DNA from: Lojkania enalia
Taxonomy: Eukaryota > Ascomycota > Dothideomycetes > Pleosporales
Reading direction: 5' to 3'
Assembly: GCA_010094045.1 (NCBI GenBank)
Contig: ML986760.1
Location: 36,991-100,990, forward strand
DNA length: 64,000 nt
Below are positions 10,097 through 20,486 of this stretch, piece after piece. Below the pieces are notes generated by a model that saw only the letters and a program-made list of their open reading frames with translations, searched no databases and had not been told where the DNA came from. The translations under genes and the position numbers were made by a program. The first letter of the stretch is position 1. Every line of letters starts with the position of its first letter.

Positions 10097-12301
10097 TTAC
10101 CATTCCACAAGCTTCGTCTCGCCACAGGCATCTGCATCGCTGTCCTTAGAGTAGTTGTCGCTATTATTGTTCTTGGAGTAGGCATCGCTAAGGCTGTTTA
10201 TGCTGCCAACGGGGCCGCCGTTCATTCCAACGTTCGCACCTCCATCACTATTATCAAGAGAACCGTGGTGGCCGTTCATGCCGCAATTCGTACCACCGCT
10301 ATTGTCGCTGTTTTTGCCGCCAACGGGGTCGCCGCTCATTGTAGCCTTCACAATCCCGTTAAAGGCGTCGGGGCCCGCAGCGTTACTATCGTAGTTACCA
10401 TGTCCATGACTGGCAATCTGCGCATACGTCGGAGTCGTTGGCTTGGGCGTGCTCGGAGCTAGGGCGGTATGCTGCAACGGGGCGGACACGGGGAACCGAG
10501 GATGCGATGGAGGCTGAAAAGCGTTCTGCTTCGGCTTGTTGAACTTCCTCCTCAAATGCTTGCCTTTTCCCTTCTTGTGGCCGTTATTATAGAAGCCATT
10601 TCCATTCATGGAGCCGCTATTATTGAAGCCATTTCTATTTATGCCGTTCTTGCTATTTATGGGTTTCATACCGTTGACACTATTCATGGAGGCCATGGAT
10701 GGCGTGTATAAGGGTGGGGACTTCGCATTCTCGGCGGACGAGAAGGTGGGGTAGTGATTGACGTTACCGGCGAATAGAGAATATGCAGGTCCTACCTGCG
10801 AGGTTGGAAATCCAAAATTGTAAGACGCAGGCTGGGCTTGAGGACCCAGACACATGGTGTTTGGATAGTGGGGCTGGACTTGAGGACCTTGGTACACGAC
10901 ATTTGTGTATGCGGGCTGAGCTTGCGGCGCCTGGTACATACCGGTCATCCCGTCGTAGTTGCGTTGCGTTTGCGGGCTCAAGGTTTGAAAAAGTCCGATG
11001 AGGTTCGCTCGAGAGGCTGTCTGGTTGTGGGGCTCGTTGGTCGCTCCATTATAGGGGGCAGTCGCACTCGAAGCTCGACTATGAGTGTAGGAATTCCGAT
11101 CCTTAGGTGGATAGTGATGAGACACGGGGGTGCCTATGAAGGCGCCACGGCCCTTTGGCGAATAAGTTCCATTTCCAGGGTAAGGTAGCGGATCGTAATA
11201 CAGCTGACCCCAGATATCATTGCGAGAGTCATGGTTGTATTTGTGATTAGCATTTGCCATTTGCTTGTACAACGTATTGCTCATGTCGTCGGGTGCGCTC
11301 CAGCCCATTGAAGGACGCCGTGGAGGTGACTTGGACCGGTCCATTGGGACGAACTCTTTTGCTCCCGGATTCAGACTAGATGTACATGAAGTCAAATTTG
11401 GTCTATCGGTGATGAGTCCTAGAGTGCTATCGCCGGTGTTATAGCCTAAGACTCCGTCCTGGATGTCCAGCGTAAAATTCCTTCCCTTCCCATCCCCGTG
11501 CGCATCAGCAATGCTCTTCAAAATCGAGCCTTCAATGGCTTTAGAGTAAGCGCGGATGCCTTTGTCCGGATAATCTGCTAAGGCTTCTTGTATAGCAGGG
11601 ACGGCCTGTGACAGAAAATGTTTGCTCAAGGTGAGTTCGTGCTCTTCCGAACATCCCCAAGTGAACTTCGTATCAGCGGGAAAGATCCGAACAATGTCCA
11701 TGATGAAGGTGCGGAGAGGCTGAAACGAGTCGTATTTAAAGTCAGGAATAACGAATTCGCTAGATACAAAATCACCATGGCGAACGATGGAGACTCCCAC
11801 GTGTTTCATGCAGCCGATAAATCCACTAAGCATGTCGCAGATCCAGGCGATGACCTGGTGGATACTGGGCAGACGCGTACCAGTCATAATATTGATCCAA
11901 AGATGTTTTGGGGGGTTGCGGTGAATCCCGGAAAATGACGAAAGGCGCCGTCCATCGTAAAACTTGTGCATAGCCTGGGTATCGCATGTAAGGACTACAA
12001 CGGAACCGCCCACGACAATCAAACCATTGCAAATGCTAGGAAATCGGTGACAATCGAGATCTGAGGCGTTTGCCTCGCCATGGTCGGCAGCCTTAATTTG
12101 CGCGGAGGGAATGTAGTCAGAGAGGCTGGGGACGTATTCTTGCGCTGTGGTCCCCATAGGCACAGGGTGCGATCCACTACCTGGCTCAAAGCTAGGAGCG
12201 CTAGGATTGAAGTCGTTCTTAAGAGAGGATACGCCTGAGGTACCTTGAGACGTAGCCAATCCGGCGACTGCAGGTGCCCCGTCACCGAGAGTAATGTTCA
12301 T
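10097..12301 (-). CDS. Unknown Asn/Gly/Gln-rich low-complexity protein
   Basis: A single-exon reading frame of 734 residues from the ATG at 12301, which has a good context (CTACCATGA). The frame stays open upstream to about 12478 without another ATG. Residues 1-300 are mixed and may fold. From about 370 onward the protein is disordered: Pro/Tyr/Gln repeats of the form PQ.QP.Y (three in tandem, coding roughly 10780-10930), then Asn/Gly/Ser-rich blocks (SMNSVNGMK, NSGSMNGNGFYNNGHK), a basic patch (KKGKGKHLRRKFNKPK), and an Asn/Gly/Asp/Ser C-terminus with NSDNSGG and NSDGG repeats. The composition recalls RNA-granule or prion-like proteins, but no catalytic or RNA-binding domain is recognised. 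It may be lineage-specific. Confidence 0.7.
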   Translation of the reverse strand: MNITLGDGAPAVAGLATSQGTSGVSSLKNDFNPSAPSFEPGSGSHPVPMGTTAQEYVPSLSDYIPSAQIKAADHGEANASDLDCHRFPSICNGLIVVGGSVVVLTCDTQAMHKFYDGRRLSSFSGIHRNPPKHLWINIMTGTRLPSIHQVIAWICDMLSGFIGCMKHVGVSIVRHGDFVSSEFVIPDFKYDSFQPLRTFIMDIVRIFPADTKFTWGCSEEHELTLSKHFLSQAVPAIQEALADYPDKGIRAYSKAIEGSILKSIADAHGDGKGRNFTLDIQDGVLGYNTGDSTLGLITDRPNLTSCTSSLNPGAKEFVPMDRSKSPPRRPSMGWSAPDDMSNTLYKQMANANHKYNHDSRNDIWGQLYYDPLPYPGNGTYSPKGRGAFIGTPVSHHYPPKDRNSYTHSRASSATAPYNGATNEPHNQTASRANLIGLFQTLSPQTQRNYDGMTGMYQAPQAQPAYTNVVYQGPQVQPHYPNTMCLGPQAQPASYNFGFPTSQVGPAYSLFAGNVNHYPTFSSAENAKSPPLYTPSMASMNSVNGMKPINSKNGINRNGFNNSGSMNGNGFYNNGHKKGKGKHLRRKFNKPKQNAFQPPSHPRFPVSAPLQHTALAPSTPKPTTPTYAQIASHGHGNYDSNAAGPDAFNGIVKATMSGDPVGGKNSDNSGGTNCGMNGHHGSLDNSDGGANVGMNGGPVGSINSLSDAYSKNNNSDNYSKDSDADACGETKLVEW

Positions 12302-13407
12302 GGTAGCTAGCGATGCTTTAAAGACTGTAATAGCGACAGCTTTTGTGTTGCGAGACAGAGTTGGTATCAGCAGCAAGCACCCTTGCAGGCTACAACGGCG
12401 CACCGACGTACTGTTGCCTTTATGTTGACTTCGGAGATCGCGGGAGGCTAAAGGACGCGTACCGGGGGAGGAGAGCAACAGACCGATACTTGTCTTTTCG
12501 TAGACGAAGCGGTGTAAGCCCCTGCGGCCTTATATGTCCCAATGGCGCTCTAAGCCTGAGGATATAAAAAGTGGAGGATACTAGGAGAGTTAAATGCAAC
12601 TTGGAAGTGGGGACGGTGGGAGAGCGTACCTAGAGACGTATTTCACCTGCTATTGGTATATTTTCTGAGCTGTGCGGTCAATCGGTGGGAGGGCGGACAT
12701 GACCTTGCCAAAGTTGACAATTTTCGAGGTGGTGCTGGGCTTGCCGTGACGCTGTAGCAGAAGCAAGGAAAAGGTGGCGGAAGTGCAAACGAAGAGCGGC
12801 GGCTACGCACTAAAATACCCGTTGCATCGAGGCGTGTTGCTATGGTGAAGAAAATCAGGATGCCGCTATGGGTGAAAGATATGAAATTACAAAAATAAGG
12901 TATAACGCGACACGATAGCTAGAATGCTCACGTACTACCCTTATACTAACTTTCACCGTGGCTAAACACGCTAACAGGAACAAGTCATAATGAGATGAGT
13001 CTTGAGAATATTATCGTATTAACCAATGAACTCCAGTTGCAATTGCTTCTGCGAGATGTTGATGGTGATGGATACGCTAGTCGATTCGCCGTGTTGTTGA
13101 CGGGCCTATGACCCTTAGGAGATGCGAAGAAATCGATGCGGCCCGAATCCTCCAACTACAGGCAGGCAGGATTTGCTTCATGCTTGCATGGCATTGCTAT
13201 GGTTCCCTGGAAACACTAAAGTTGGCGTTTGCCGGTCACGGGGCGTCCATATAGAGGTATATCTTGGAAGCAAAGTATCTCCTAGTTTGTGAGTGCAGAT
13301 AACATGGCTCCGAGACAGCCGACAATGCTGTACGTGCTCCTTCAGGCGTGGCGAATCAAGGGGTGTCTTGGAATGGCCTCTACGAAATAGCTTCTCTTCC
13401 CAACCCA
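12302..13407. other. Intergenic region upstream of the low-complexity gene
   Basis: About 1.1 kb with no supported gene. It should contain the promoter of the 10097-12301 gene and the 3' UTR of the TMEM42-like gene. A TATA-like GATATAAAAAG at 12561-12571 is on the plus strand, where no gene follows, so I give it no role. Confidence 0.45.
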
Positions 13408-14122
13408 CTATTTCAATATCCCGTCCACATCACTGCTATTTTCACTGTCGCTCTTCTGAACACTATCCAGCTCCAACCCTTCTTCTCTCCTCTCATCCTC
13501 ATCCTCATCTTGAAACCGCTCAGGCTCTCCGTCCCTACTGTCGCCTTCTAACAGCGGCTCAATCCCCGTTGTAGCCTCAACACCCGCCTTATTCACTTCC
13601 TCCCTCCTTCCAATTATCACACTACCTGCGACCAGAAGAGCTGCCCCGAGCCACCACAGTCCTGGCAGCGCTTCGGAGAAGATCATGGCCCCGAGCAGCG
13701 CGGTGATCATGAAGTTGGCCGAGGTATTGATGACAGAGACACGAACAGTGGAAGATGCGAGGGTAAGGGCGCGCGTGAAGAGGCCCCACATGATAGCGTT
13801 AAAGAGAAGGTTCAGGCCGAAGAAGAGCTAGCTGTCGTTAGACTATGAAAGCAGGCGGAAGAGCCAGGCGCGTACGCCACGGATCAGAAACTCAACGATT
13901 TTGTTGGAAGGAGAGAGGCCAAATGCTGAAGCTATAGAGCTTGCCCATGAAGCTGTAAGCTCTGTCGTGGTCCTTCTGAAGCATTAACATGCTATGCGGA
14001 TAGGTAAAAATCGGGGGAGTCTGGGGAACATACAGCTTCGCGAATACGCCATTGAAGGCTGCACATGCCCCACTTGTAATAGCTAGTACGAGCCATGTGG
14101 GTTTTGGCCTTGTTGAGGACAT
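13408..14122 (-). CDS. TMEM42/EamA-like small multi-pass membrane protein
   Basis: Exons 14122-14034, 13975-13876 and 13827-13408 join to 202 residues. The N-terminal half has WLVLAITSGACAAFNGVFAKL and a Thr/Ser-rich loop. The second half carries LFFGLNLLFNAIMWGLFTRAL, then SVINTSANFMITALLGAMIFSEAL and LWWLGAALLVAGSVIIGR, the EamA/DMT pattern of a helix pair around a conserved MWG and IF.E. It resembles half-size DMT proteins such as human TMEM42, whose substrate is unknown. The last 60 residues are a cytosolic acidic tail (DEDEDERREE). A GTG 75 nt upstream is in frame, but the ATG at 14122 (MSSTRPKPTW) is the start. Confidence 0.85.
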
Positions 14123-14489
14123 TGTGTATTGTTGCAAGACGTTGCTACCAGAACGATCAGTGGCACCAGTATGTGAAGTTTGATCCGTGAAGTTCACGAC
14201 TCCCGTCAGACTTGACGTTTTAGGCTTAGTCTACTGTTTCTCTTGCTTGAAAGACGTAGTCGCAAACCCCTTCGCAATCTTCCTTAACGTTAAATTGCTA
14301 GCCGATAAATTAATACTGCTTTATAAAGCTTATAGTCGTGTAGTCAGGTACCCGCTGGACATGAGAAGTATTAACTACTAGCGAGGGGTCTTTTCAGGGC
14401 TTTTCACTATAAATATTTGGAATAGTCGAGGACGGTAAATAATTTTGATTTTCACGGACGGTCCCAAACGCAATATTATAGAGACAGCT
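14123..14489. other. Intergenic region between cnxE 3' end and TMEM42-like start
   Basis: AT-rich, 367 bp, with no coding signal. It is expected to hold the promoter of the TMEM42-like gene and the 3' UTR of the next gene, both on the minus strand. Confidence 0.45.
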
Positions 14490-16778
14490 CTACAGTACCC
14501 CCAGCTTCCCCATCAGCAGTGCATCAACTCTCTCTCCCTTCCTTGCTGGCTCCGTCCCAGCAGGCATACAAAGCAATGCATTTGCCCCCTTAAAACTACC
14601 AATCCTTGAACTCCGCTGTCCACCTGTACTAGTCGCATATAGCAAACCATCCTCCTTCGCAATCACTAGTGCTCTATGATACTCCGGCCTCTGTCTGTCC
14701 GATTTTATCTCTTCCTCTAGGCTAACCTTGATCTTGGGTAGGCCAACAGGTTTAACACCTGAAGCCTGATGCAGCGATGGCAGAACGAACAGATGAAATG
14801 TTACGACTGCAGAAGCAGGATTTCCTGGGAGTGAGAAGATGGTTTTCGCAATACGTTCGCCGGCATCGTTTTTAAAAGGAATGGTGGCGAATGTGGTTGG
14901 TTTCCCGGGCTTCATGTTCACACGACCAAAATGGATTGTGCCGCCTAGAGAGCGTTCGATGGTGGGCTTCAGGAGGTCGAGTTCGCCCATTGAGACACCG
15001 CCGCTGGTGATGATGACGTCTACTTTTCTGAGGGCGTCACGAAGTGTTTGCTCGAGTGTGCCGGGTCTAGTGCCAGTCAGTTACTCAGATGCTCGTAGAA
15101 GACGAGCTAGAGATGTACTTGTCGGATGCAATTCCCAAGTCCACCGCATCGAATCCATGACCTCGAATAGCTGTGATTAGTGTAGGTCGGTTAGTGTCTC
15201 GTACCTCTCCCAATCTCAGAGGGCCTAGTCTATCATGGTTAATGATTTCGTCCCCTGTACTCAGAATCCCGATTACAGGCTTCTTGTATATGGAAACTTC
15301 GTTTGTCCCAACTGATGCTAGCAACCCAAATTCACCTCCAATATCTGTAATGCCTTCTCCCTTTTTCATGATTGTGTCCCCTTCTTTCACATCACTACCA
15401 ACCTCACGAACGTTCTCACCTATCTTGATATCGTCCGTCAAAATCTCGATCTCTTTCTCCTCTTTCCCGTCATCCGTCTGAGACTTCAGAACTGTATCCT
15501 CTACCATCACGACGGCATCCGCTCCTGGAGGAAGCGGTGCGCCCGTAGTAATCCGCGCAATTTCTCCCTCGTTCAGTTCCTTAACTCCACCCGGTTGCGC
15601 ATGAGAGACAATCGACACGGGATAAATACCCTTCTCAAACTTTCCAGACTTTGGAATGCGAATGGCATATCCATCAACAATGCTTGCACGGAATGCCGGA
15701 ACGGACTCAGCGGCTTTGACGTCTTCAGCTAGTACAGCGCCCAGTGCCGTCTCTATAGAGACTTTCTGAACATTTGGAGCTGGCGTATGTTCCGATATAA
15801 GTTTAAGAGCATCGTCTACAGCAAGCATTGGATATGGTGAGGATCGATACCTCCGGGTTGGTCCCGCATTTGGATCGTTCGACTGTGGTCGGTCTTCTGG
15901 CCTGGTATGAGCTCTCGGAATGGTATGTCCTCCATGTCCATGGGAATGACCGTGCCCATGACTATGATGGTGGTGATGATGTCCGCCAACTGCACCTAAA
16001 CGGAGATCAGTCTATCACACCAATAGTCGACGAGAAATGATGAGCGAAATTTACCTCCATTAGGACCAGGTGCAACACCTGCATCAGCTTCAAGTTTCTT
16101 TACTCCTCCAGCGTGGAGAGGCCGCGATTCTGCACCTGCCGCTTGGATACAAGCATGCGGTAGCAGCTTGAGAACAGCTTCCAGATTCTCTTTGGCACCC
16201 TTTGGCGAACCGGGCAAGGTCAGAATAAGAGTCTTCTTACGTACACCAGCAACAGGCCTGGCCATCATCGCAACTAGAATGTCTTAGCTAAACGAGGATT
16301 ATAAAAGACAAACAAACTGACATGGAGTTACAGATAGGGAGGAGGCCAGCATTCCATGGCTATGCCACCATTAATACAGTTCAATCGATTTAAAGCTCTC
16401 CAAGTACTTACACAAGGCCGGGCGCTTGCCTATCAAGAAGAGGTGAAACAGCCTGTCCTTTCTATCAACTCATGCTCGCTAAACTGGACCTACTTCTAAA
16501 GTTTATACCTCTGGAGTCACATCTTTAGTTGCAAACCCAGTGCCTCCGCTGGATATTATCAGATTAGCTGCATCATCGCGATCTGTCCATGTCCGAATGA
16601 ACTTCTGGATCTCCAGGATGGAGTCCGGAACAATATCGGTGATGGCAACATCCCACTGGTCCTTGCCAAGACTATCGAAAACGCCCTTGATAATTGAAGT
16701 ACATTTATCTGTCGCTGGATTCTTTGATGCTGTCTCAGAGATGACCAATATAGCGGCTTTGAGTTTTGTATTGCTCAT
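14490..16778 (-). CDS. cnxE: Gephyrin-like molybdenum cofactor enzyme CnxE (MogA-MoeA fusion)
   Basis: CnxE makes the last two steps of molybdenum cofactor synthesis: adenylation of molybdopterin (G domain) and insertion of molybdate (E domain), supplying nitrate reductase and xanthine dehydrogenase. Six exons (16778-16509, 16452-16412, 16359-16322, 16273-16055, 15995-15119, 15066-14490) give 673 residues. The G domain, about 1-189, shows SSGGTGFATKDVTPEA, APGLVHGMLASSLSVTPFAM and LTLPGSPKGAKENL. A linker at 190-245 has twelve His in residues 195-213. The E domain, about 246-673, shows EDVKAAESVPAFRAS.DGYA, STGDEI, TSGGVSMGELD, KPGKPTTFA, SLPGNPASAVVTF and the family's C-terminus. The G-E order is that of mammalian gephyrin, opposite to plant Cnx1. 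Exons 2 and 3 are only 41 and 38 nt. Confidence 0.95.
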
Positions 16779-17300
16779 TTTGTATAAGGAGAAAACGTTG
16801 GTGGTGCGGAGTTAGCCGGTGCTGGTTCGAAGAAAAGGGAGCTTGGACCACGTGGATTTAAGTGGATGTTCAACGAAGTATATATCTCCTCGGGGGTCGA
16901 ACGTCAAACTCAGTGCCCGCCAGTCCAAAGAACACAGTCGAGAAAGAAAACGGAGGATTTTTCTAGTCAAGTATATTTCTGAGAGCATTTTGTATGCTCT
17001 ATCATGGCTTATGATAAGATGACTAACCCAAGGCTATCTATCCCCAGGTCAAATTGCGAATTGATATACCTAACCCTATTCGCCTATTGATTCCCTCATA
17101 ATACATGCTTTATACAAGTTTCCCCATGTACATCACACAAATTTCAAGAGCGCCACAGCTCAAGTCTCGCTATGCTACGGTTCCTCCAAACTTCGCCTTC
17201 ATCTCTGTAGCTCCTGTAGCTATTGTCGAAAAGCGGCCTTGATCTATATGATAATCTGAAACTGTTCTCGCCCCAAATGTCCTATGAGCCGACTAATTGC
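16779..17300. other. Intergenic region upstream of cnxE
   Basis: The promoter and leader of cnxE and the 3' UTR of the V-ATPase c'' gene fall here. I looked for GATA sites, as expected for nitrogen regulation, but see no convincing cluster. Confidence 0.4.
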
Positions 17301-18097
17301 CTACTCGAATTCCGGAGCATTACTCTGAATAAGAAGGCCGATAATGAGGCCGAAGAGACCAAGAATTGAGCTAAAAATCTCAATAACAAGAATCTTAACG
17401 AAGCTAGTCGAAGTCAGAAGATGAATAAGGCAAAAGTCCGGAAGACATACAGAGATGGGTCTGCAGCATCCGCCAATGCAGCACTGCTACCATTGATTCC
17501 TACAGAGACTCCGCAAACCAAATTGCACATGCCAACGGTTATACCGGCCCAGAACAGAGCATAACCTGTATAGAAATTGCGGGGGGTGTATAAATCTTCC
17601 GAGTGCACAACGTCGTTTAGCTTCGAGGAGAAGATGATGGCCATGATGACGCCGTAAATAGCTACGACTTCGCAGAAAATCACGGAGATGAGGTTCTTCG
17701 TCCGTATTCGAGGAGCCTTAACACCGCCACCGACAATAGAAACCCCAGTCGTGAAGATCCCCCTGCGCTTGGGTCAACACTCCAGTTACAAGGCTCGATG
17801 CAACTTACATACCATGCCGATCCGACGACTGACAGGCCGATGCAGAGTCCGATGCCTAAAGAGGCCCATGTATAAGGTGATGTTCTTTCGAGGAACAGGC
17901 CGACCTAGAGAGCCACTTAGCATGCATGAATATTCGAGTGCGGGAGGCGTCGTACGTTGAAAGCTTCGCCCTCGCCATTGAAAAGCATATCTGTAGATCC
18001 GTCAGTAGGGCCTGCATCCCAAAAGTCAGTAGGACTTACACAGAGCGACGATGCCGAAGGCAGCCATCGCTCCACCGGCACCGTATGTGAGAGACAT
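17301..18097 (-). CDS. VMA16: V-type ATPase c'' proteolipid subunit
   Basis: Subunit c'' of the V0 rotor, a membrane component that carries protons into vacuoles and endosomes. Exons 18097-18040, 17990-17956, 17904-17813, 17762-17451 and 17403-17301 give 199 residues (yeast Vma16 is about 213). The sequence is strongly hydrophobic with the repeated proteolipid pattern: [29 protein letters not shown], then [19 protein letters not shown], then [28 protein letters not shown] and [23 protein letters not shown]. Glu93 in [10 protein letters not shown] is the expected proton-binding carboxylate. It ends NAPEFE. It is head-to-head with the TFIIA gamma gene. Confidence 0.95.
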
Positions 18098-18350
18098 GGT
18101 GGGCGAGCGAACGAAGGTGAAGGTAGATGAGTCGTGAACGTGGTTGTTTGGAGCTTCCCTGGAGTGAAGGAAAGCGTGGAGGCTGACGATGAAGGTAGCC
18201 CGCGGCGCGGAAGAAGCCGCTAGCGCTTCCCGCATTAGTCAAGCGCGTTCACCCACCTCAGCACAAAGCCCGCTGACGACACTCCACACCTTCTCCAAAC
18301 CACCAATCCCACCCAAGTCCATACACATCGTGCAATAACAGCTTGTCGAC
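18098..18350. promoter_or_regulatory. Divergent promoter region of VMA16 and TOA2
   Basis: 253 bp between two opposed ATGs. Both are housekeeping genes and both promoters and leaders must sit here. No TATA box stands out, and the plus-strand part before TOA2 is C/A-rich. Confidence 0.45.
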
Positions 18351-18804
18351 ATGGCCGACGCTAAGTACTATGAGCTCTACCGTCGTAGCAGGTACTGGTT
18401 GTGTGCTTCGCGCAGTGGTCTCCAGAGCCCCTGCTGACAGGGTCCAGTTTGGGCGGCGCCCTCACGGATACTCTCGACCTCTTAATCACGGAGCGGCGAA
18501 TCGAGCCCCAACTCGCCATGAAGATCCTCGCCAACTTCGATAAAGCGGTTGCAGAAGTGCTGGCGGACAAAGTCAAGGCACGGCTAACGTTCAAGGTGGG
18601 CAGCGTTATACCTGCGTCAGTATCGGCGCTTGGCTTGCTAAGCTTTGCCACGTGTAGGGCCATCTCGATACCTACCGGTTCTGCGACGAAGTCTGGACTT
18701 TCATTATCAAGGATATCAACTTCAAGCTTGACAACACGAACACCGTCCACGCCGATCGTGTCAAGATCGTTAGCTGCAACACTAAGCGGCCGGGTGAAGC
18801 GTAG
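18351..18804 (+). CDS. TOA2: Transcription initiation factor IIA small (gamma) subunit
   Basis: TFIIA gamma binds TBP with Toa1 and stabilises it on Pol II promoters. Exons 18351-18391, 18448-18595 and 18658-18804 give 111 residues, the usual size. The helical N-terminus [16 protein letters not shown] leads to [23 protein letters not shown] and FDKAV. The beta-barrel half has [19 protein letters not shown] and VKIVSCNTK, all in the position known from yeast Toa2 and human GTF2A2. The central [15 protein letters not shown] is nearly diagnostic. Confidence 0.96.
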
Positions 18805-20486
18805 AGTCTCTCCCTCAGATGCTCTCTACGCCCTCTCCCGGCATATTTCCTGGCTTTGTTTTGTTGTCTAACGTAAATGCGCTAGTACACCCCGGTCTCG
18901 AAATATAGCAGCTCCTCTAGACAAGGCCCCTATAGGTGAATCCTCTAGATTTCAAATGGAGATGCACGAGCAAGTAGAGGCGTATATAGAGCATGAGGAC
19001 AAAGGGGTAAAAAATGAGATTAAGAGGGATATTAAGGAGGTTAAGAATGAGGTTAAGGAGGAGTTTGAGTGAACTAGACTATTTCGATTGCACGGCGTTC
19101 AGCTTCATGGGATGGCAATAGTATGTGTATACATTCAATGATACCTCACTGCATGGGATTGGAGTTCACGAATCGGGTCAGGAACGGCAAATGCCTTAAT
19201 TAAGTAAGAAATAGAATTACAAAGACTGTTTTGCTCTCTCTTCACATTTGGCTGAACGGCCGATATTTCATCATTTACCTTCCTTGATAATAGTGTCTTA
19301 GACATGCTTGGTGGACCCTGTCCTGCCTATATTCCCATTTCCAACCTCCATTGTCAAACCCACTTGTTACTATCAATTTCCTGCCTCAAGTCCTGTGAAT
19401 TAACTCGCCTTTTTCTTGTATTACTTAGCCCCCAATTATCTTGGGGCTGCGATTGGTCCTTGCCTTCATAATTTAATTACGAATAATCCGGCATATGAAA
19501 CTGACCCTCCCTAAATATTATCATTTACACCTACCCTCCATTCGCCCCACGAAGTTTCTAGGAGAATCTTAGGCGCTTTGCGGCGTTCTCTTCCCCTGCA
19601 TCTTAATTCGGGGAAGCGGGAAAGCCTTGAGCTTTGGCCTAGACAGGATTCCTCCCGGTTCTTACCGGGAACAACCTTTCTTGTCGCGCTCTGGGGGCGC
19701 CATAACGGTTTTAAGCGCTGACGCGCTCGGATCTATCATGACGTTCTCCGGCGTCTAATGCGGCACAGCAGAGAGCCTCCAGACGACCCCCACAAGGCAT
19801 TCACGGCACCCTTCCTTTTTTTCTTCAAATCGTCATGCGAATGTACAAGCCACGACACCTCTGTGGCTAGTGTGTGGGATTCAACTAGCACTCAAAGCCA
19901 TGCTACAAGGCGACGAGCCATCCATCAGCAACAGTTCAAGATGTGATATATCTCTCATTGGGACCCCAGGCTCAACTGACTAGGGCGCTAGTGCCCGAAT
20001 GATGGAATAGACCCGCCTGACGTCCGGCGATAATCATTTTGTCCTTAGTGGTTATAAAAGGTCAGAGCAGCATCCTAAACAGCCACAAAGGGTTATATAT
20101 CGCCTCAGAAAGAAGCCGGCTGTCATCATCCGCCGTCTTTGCCACAAACGGGCTGCAATCGGGAATATCTCATCACTGTCTGTGCCGTGATCATAATTCC
20201 TCCGGAGGGCGCCAACATAGTCACTGGATCAATCCGGCGACTATTGGAAACGCGACCCCATCCGAGATGTCTTTCCTCGGAGCTGCTGCGGCTTTGAACA
20301 TGGCTTTGAAGTAGGCTACAATGAGGGTATAAGAAGGAACCCTCGGTGAGTAACTTGACAGTTTCCACCCTCGCCAACTTCTCTCTATTCCAACGGTTCG
20401 TGCTATCTCTTAGGTTCCTTCTTATCTTTCTTTGTATACATTTGCTTTAATCGCGTCCTTCTGATTTCCACTTCTTTCCTGTCAAT
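18805..20486. other. Intergenic region before the nucleotidyltransferase-like gene
   Basis: About 1.7 kb with no supported gene apart from the possible small ORF at 18956-19072. A perfect 13-bp inverted repeat lies at 20329-20341 and 20413-20425, shortly before the next ATG, its left arm overlapping a TATAAG sequence. Confidence 0.45.
18956..19072 (+). CDS. Possible 38-residue charged small ORF
   Basis: An ATG-initiated frame of 38 codons just downstream of TOA2 encodes a peptide of mainly Glu, Lys and Val with the repeat KNE[IV]K..IKEVKNEVKEE, which would form a single amphipathic helix. The DNA repeats a GAGGTTAAG-like unit. It may be a real small protein, part of the TOA2 3' UTR, or just a purine-rich repeat. 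I do not recognise it. Confidence 0.2.
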   Translation: MEMHEQVEAYIEHEDKGVKNEIKRDIKEVKNEVKEEFE

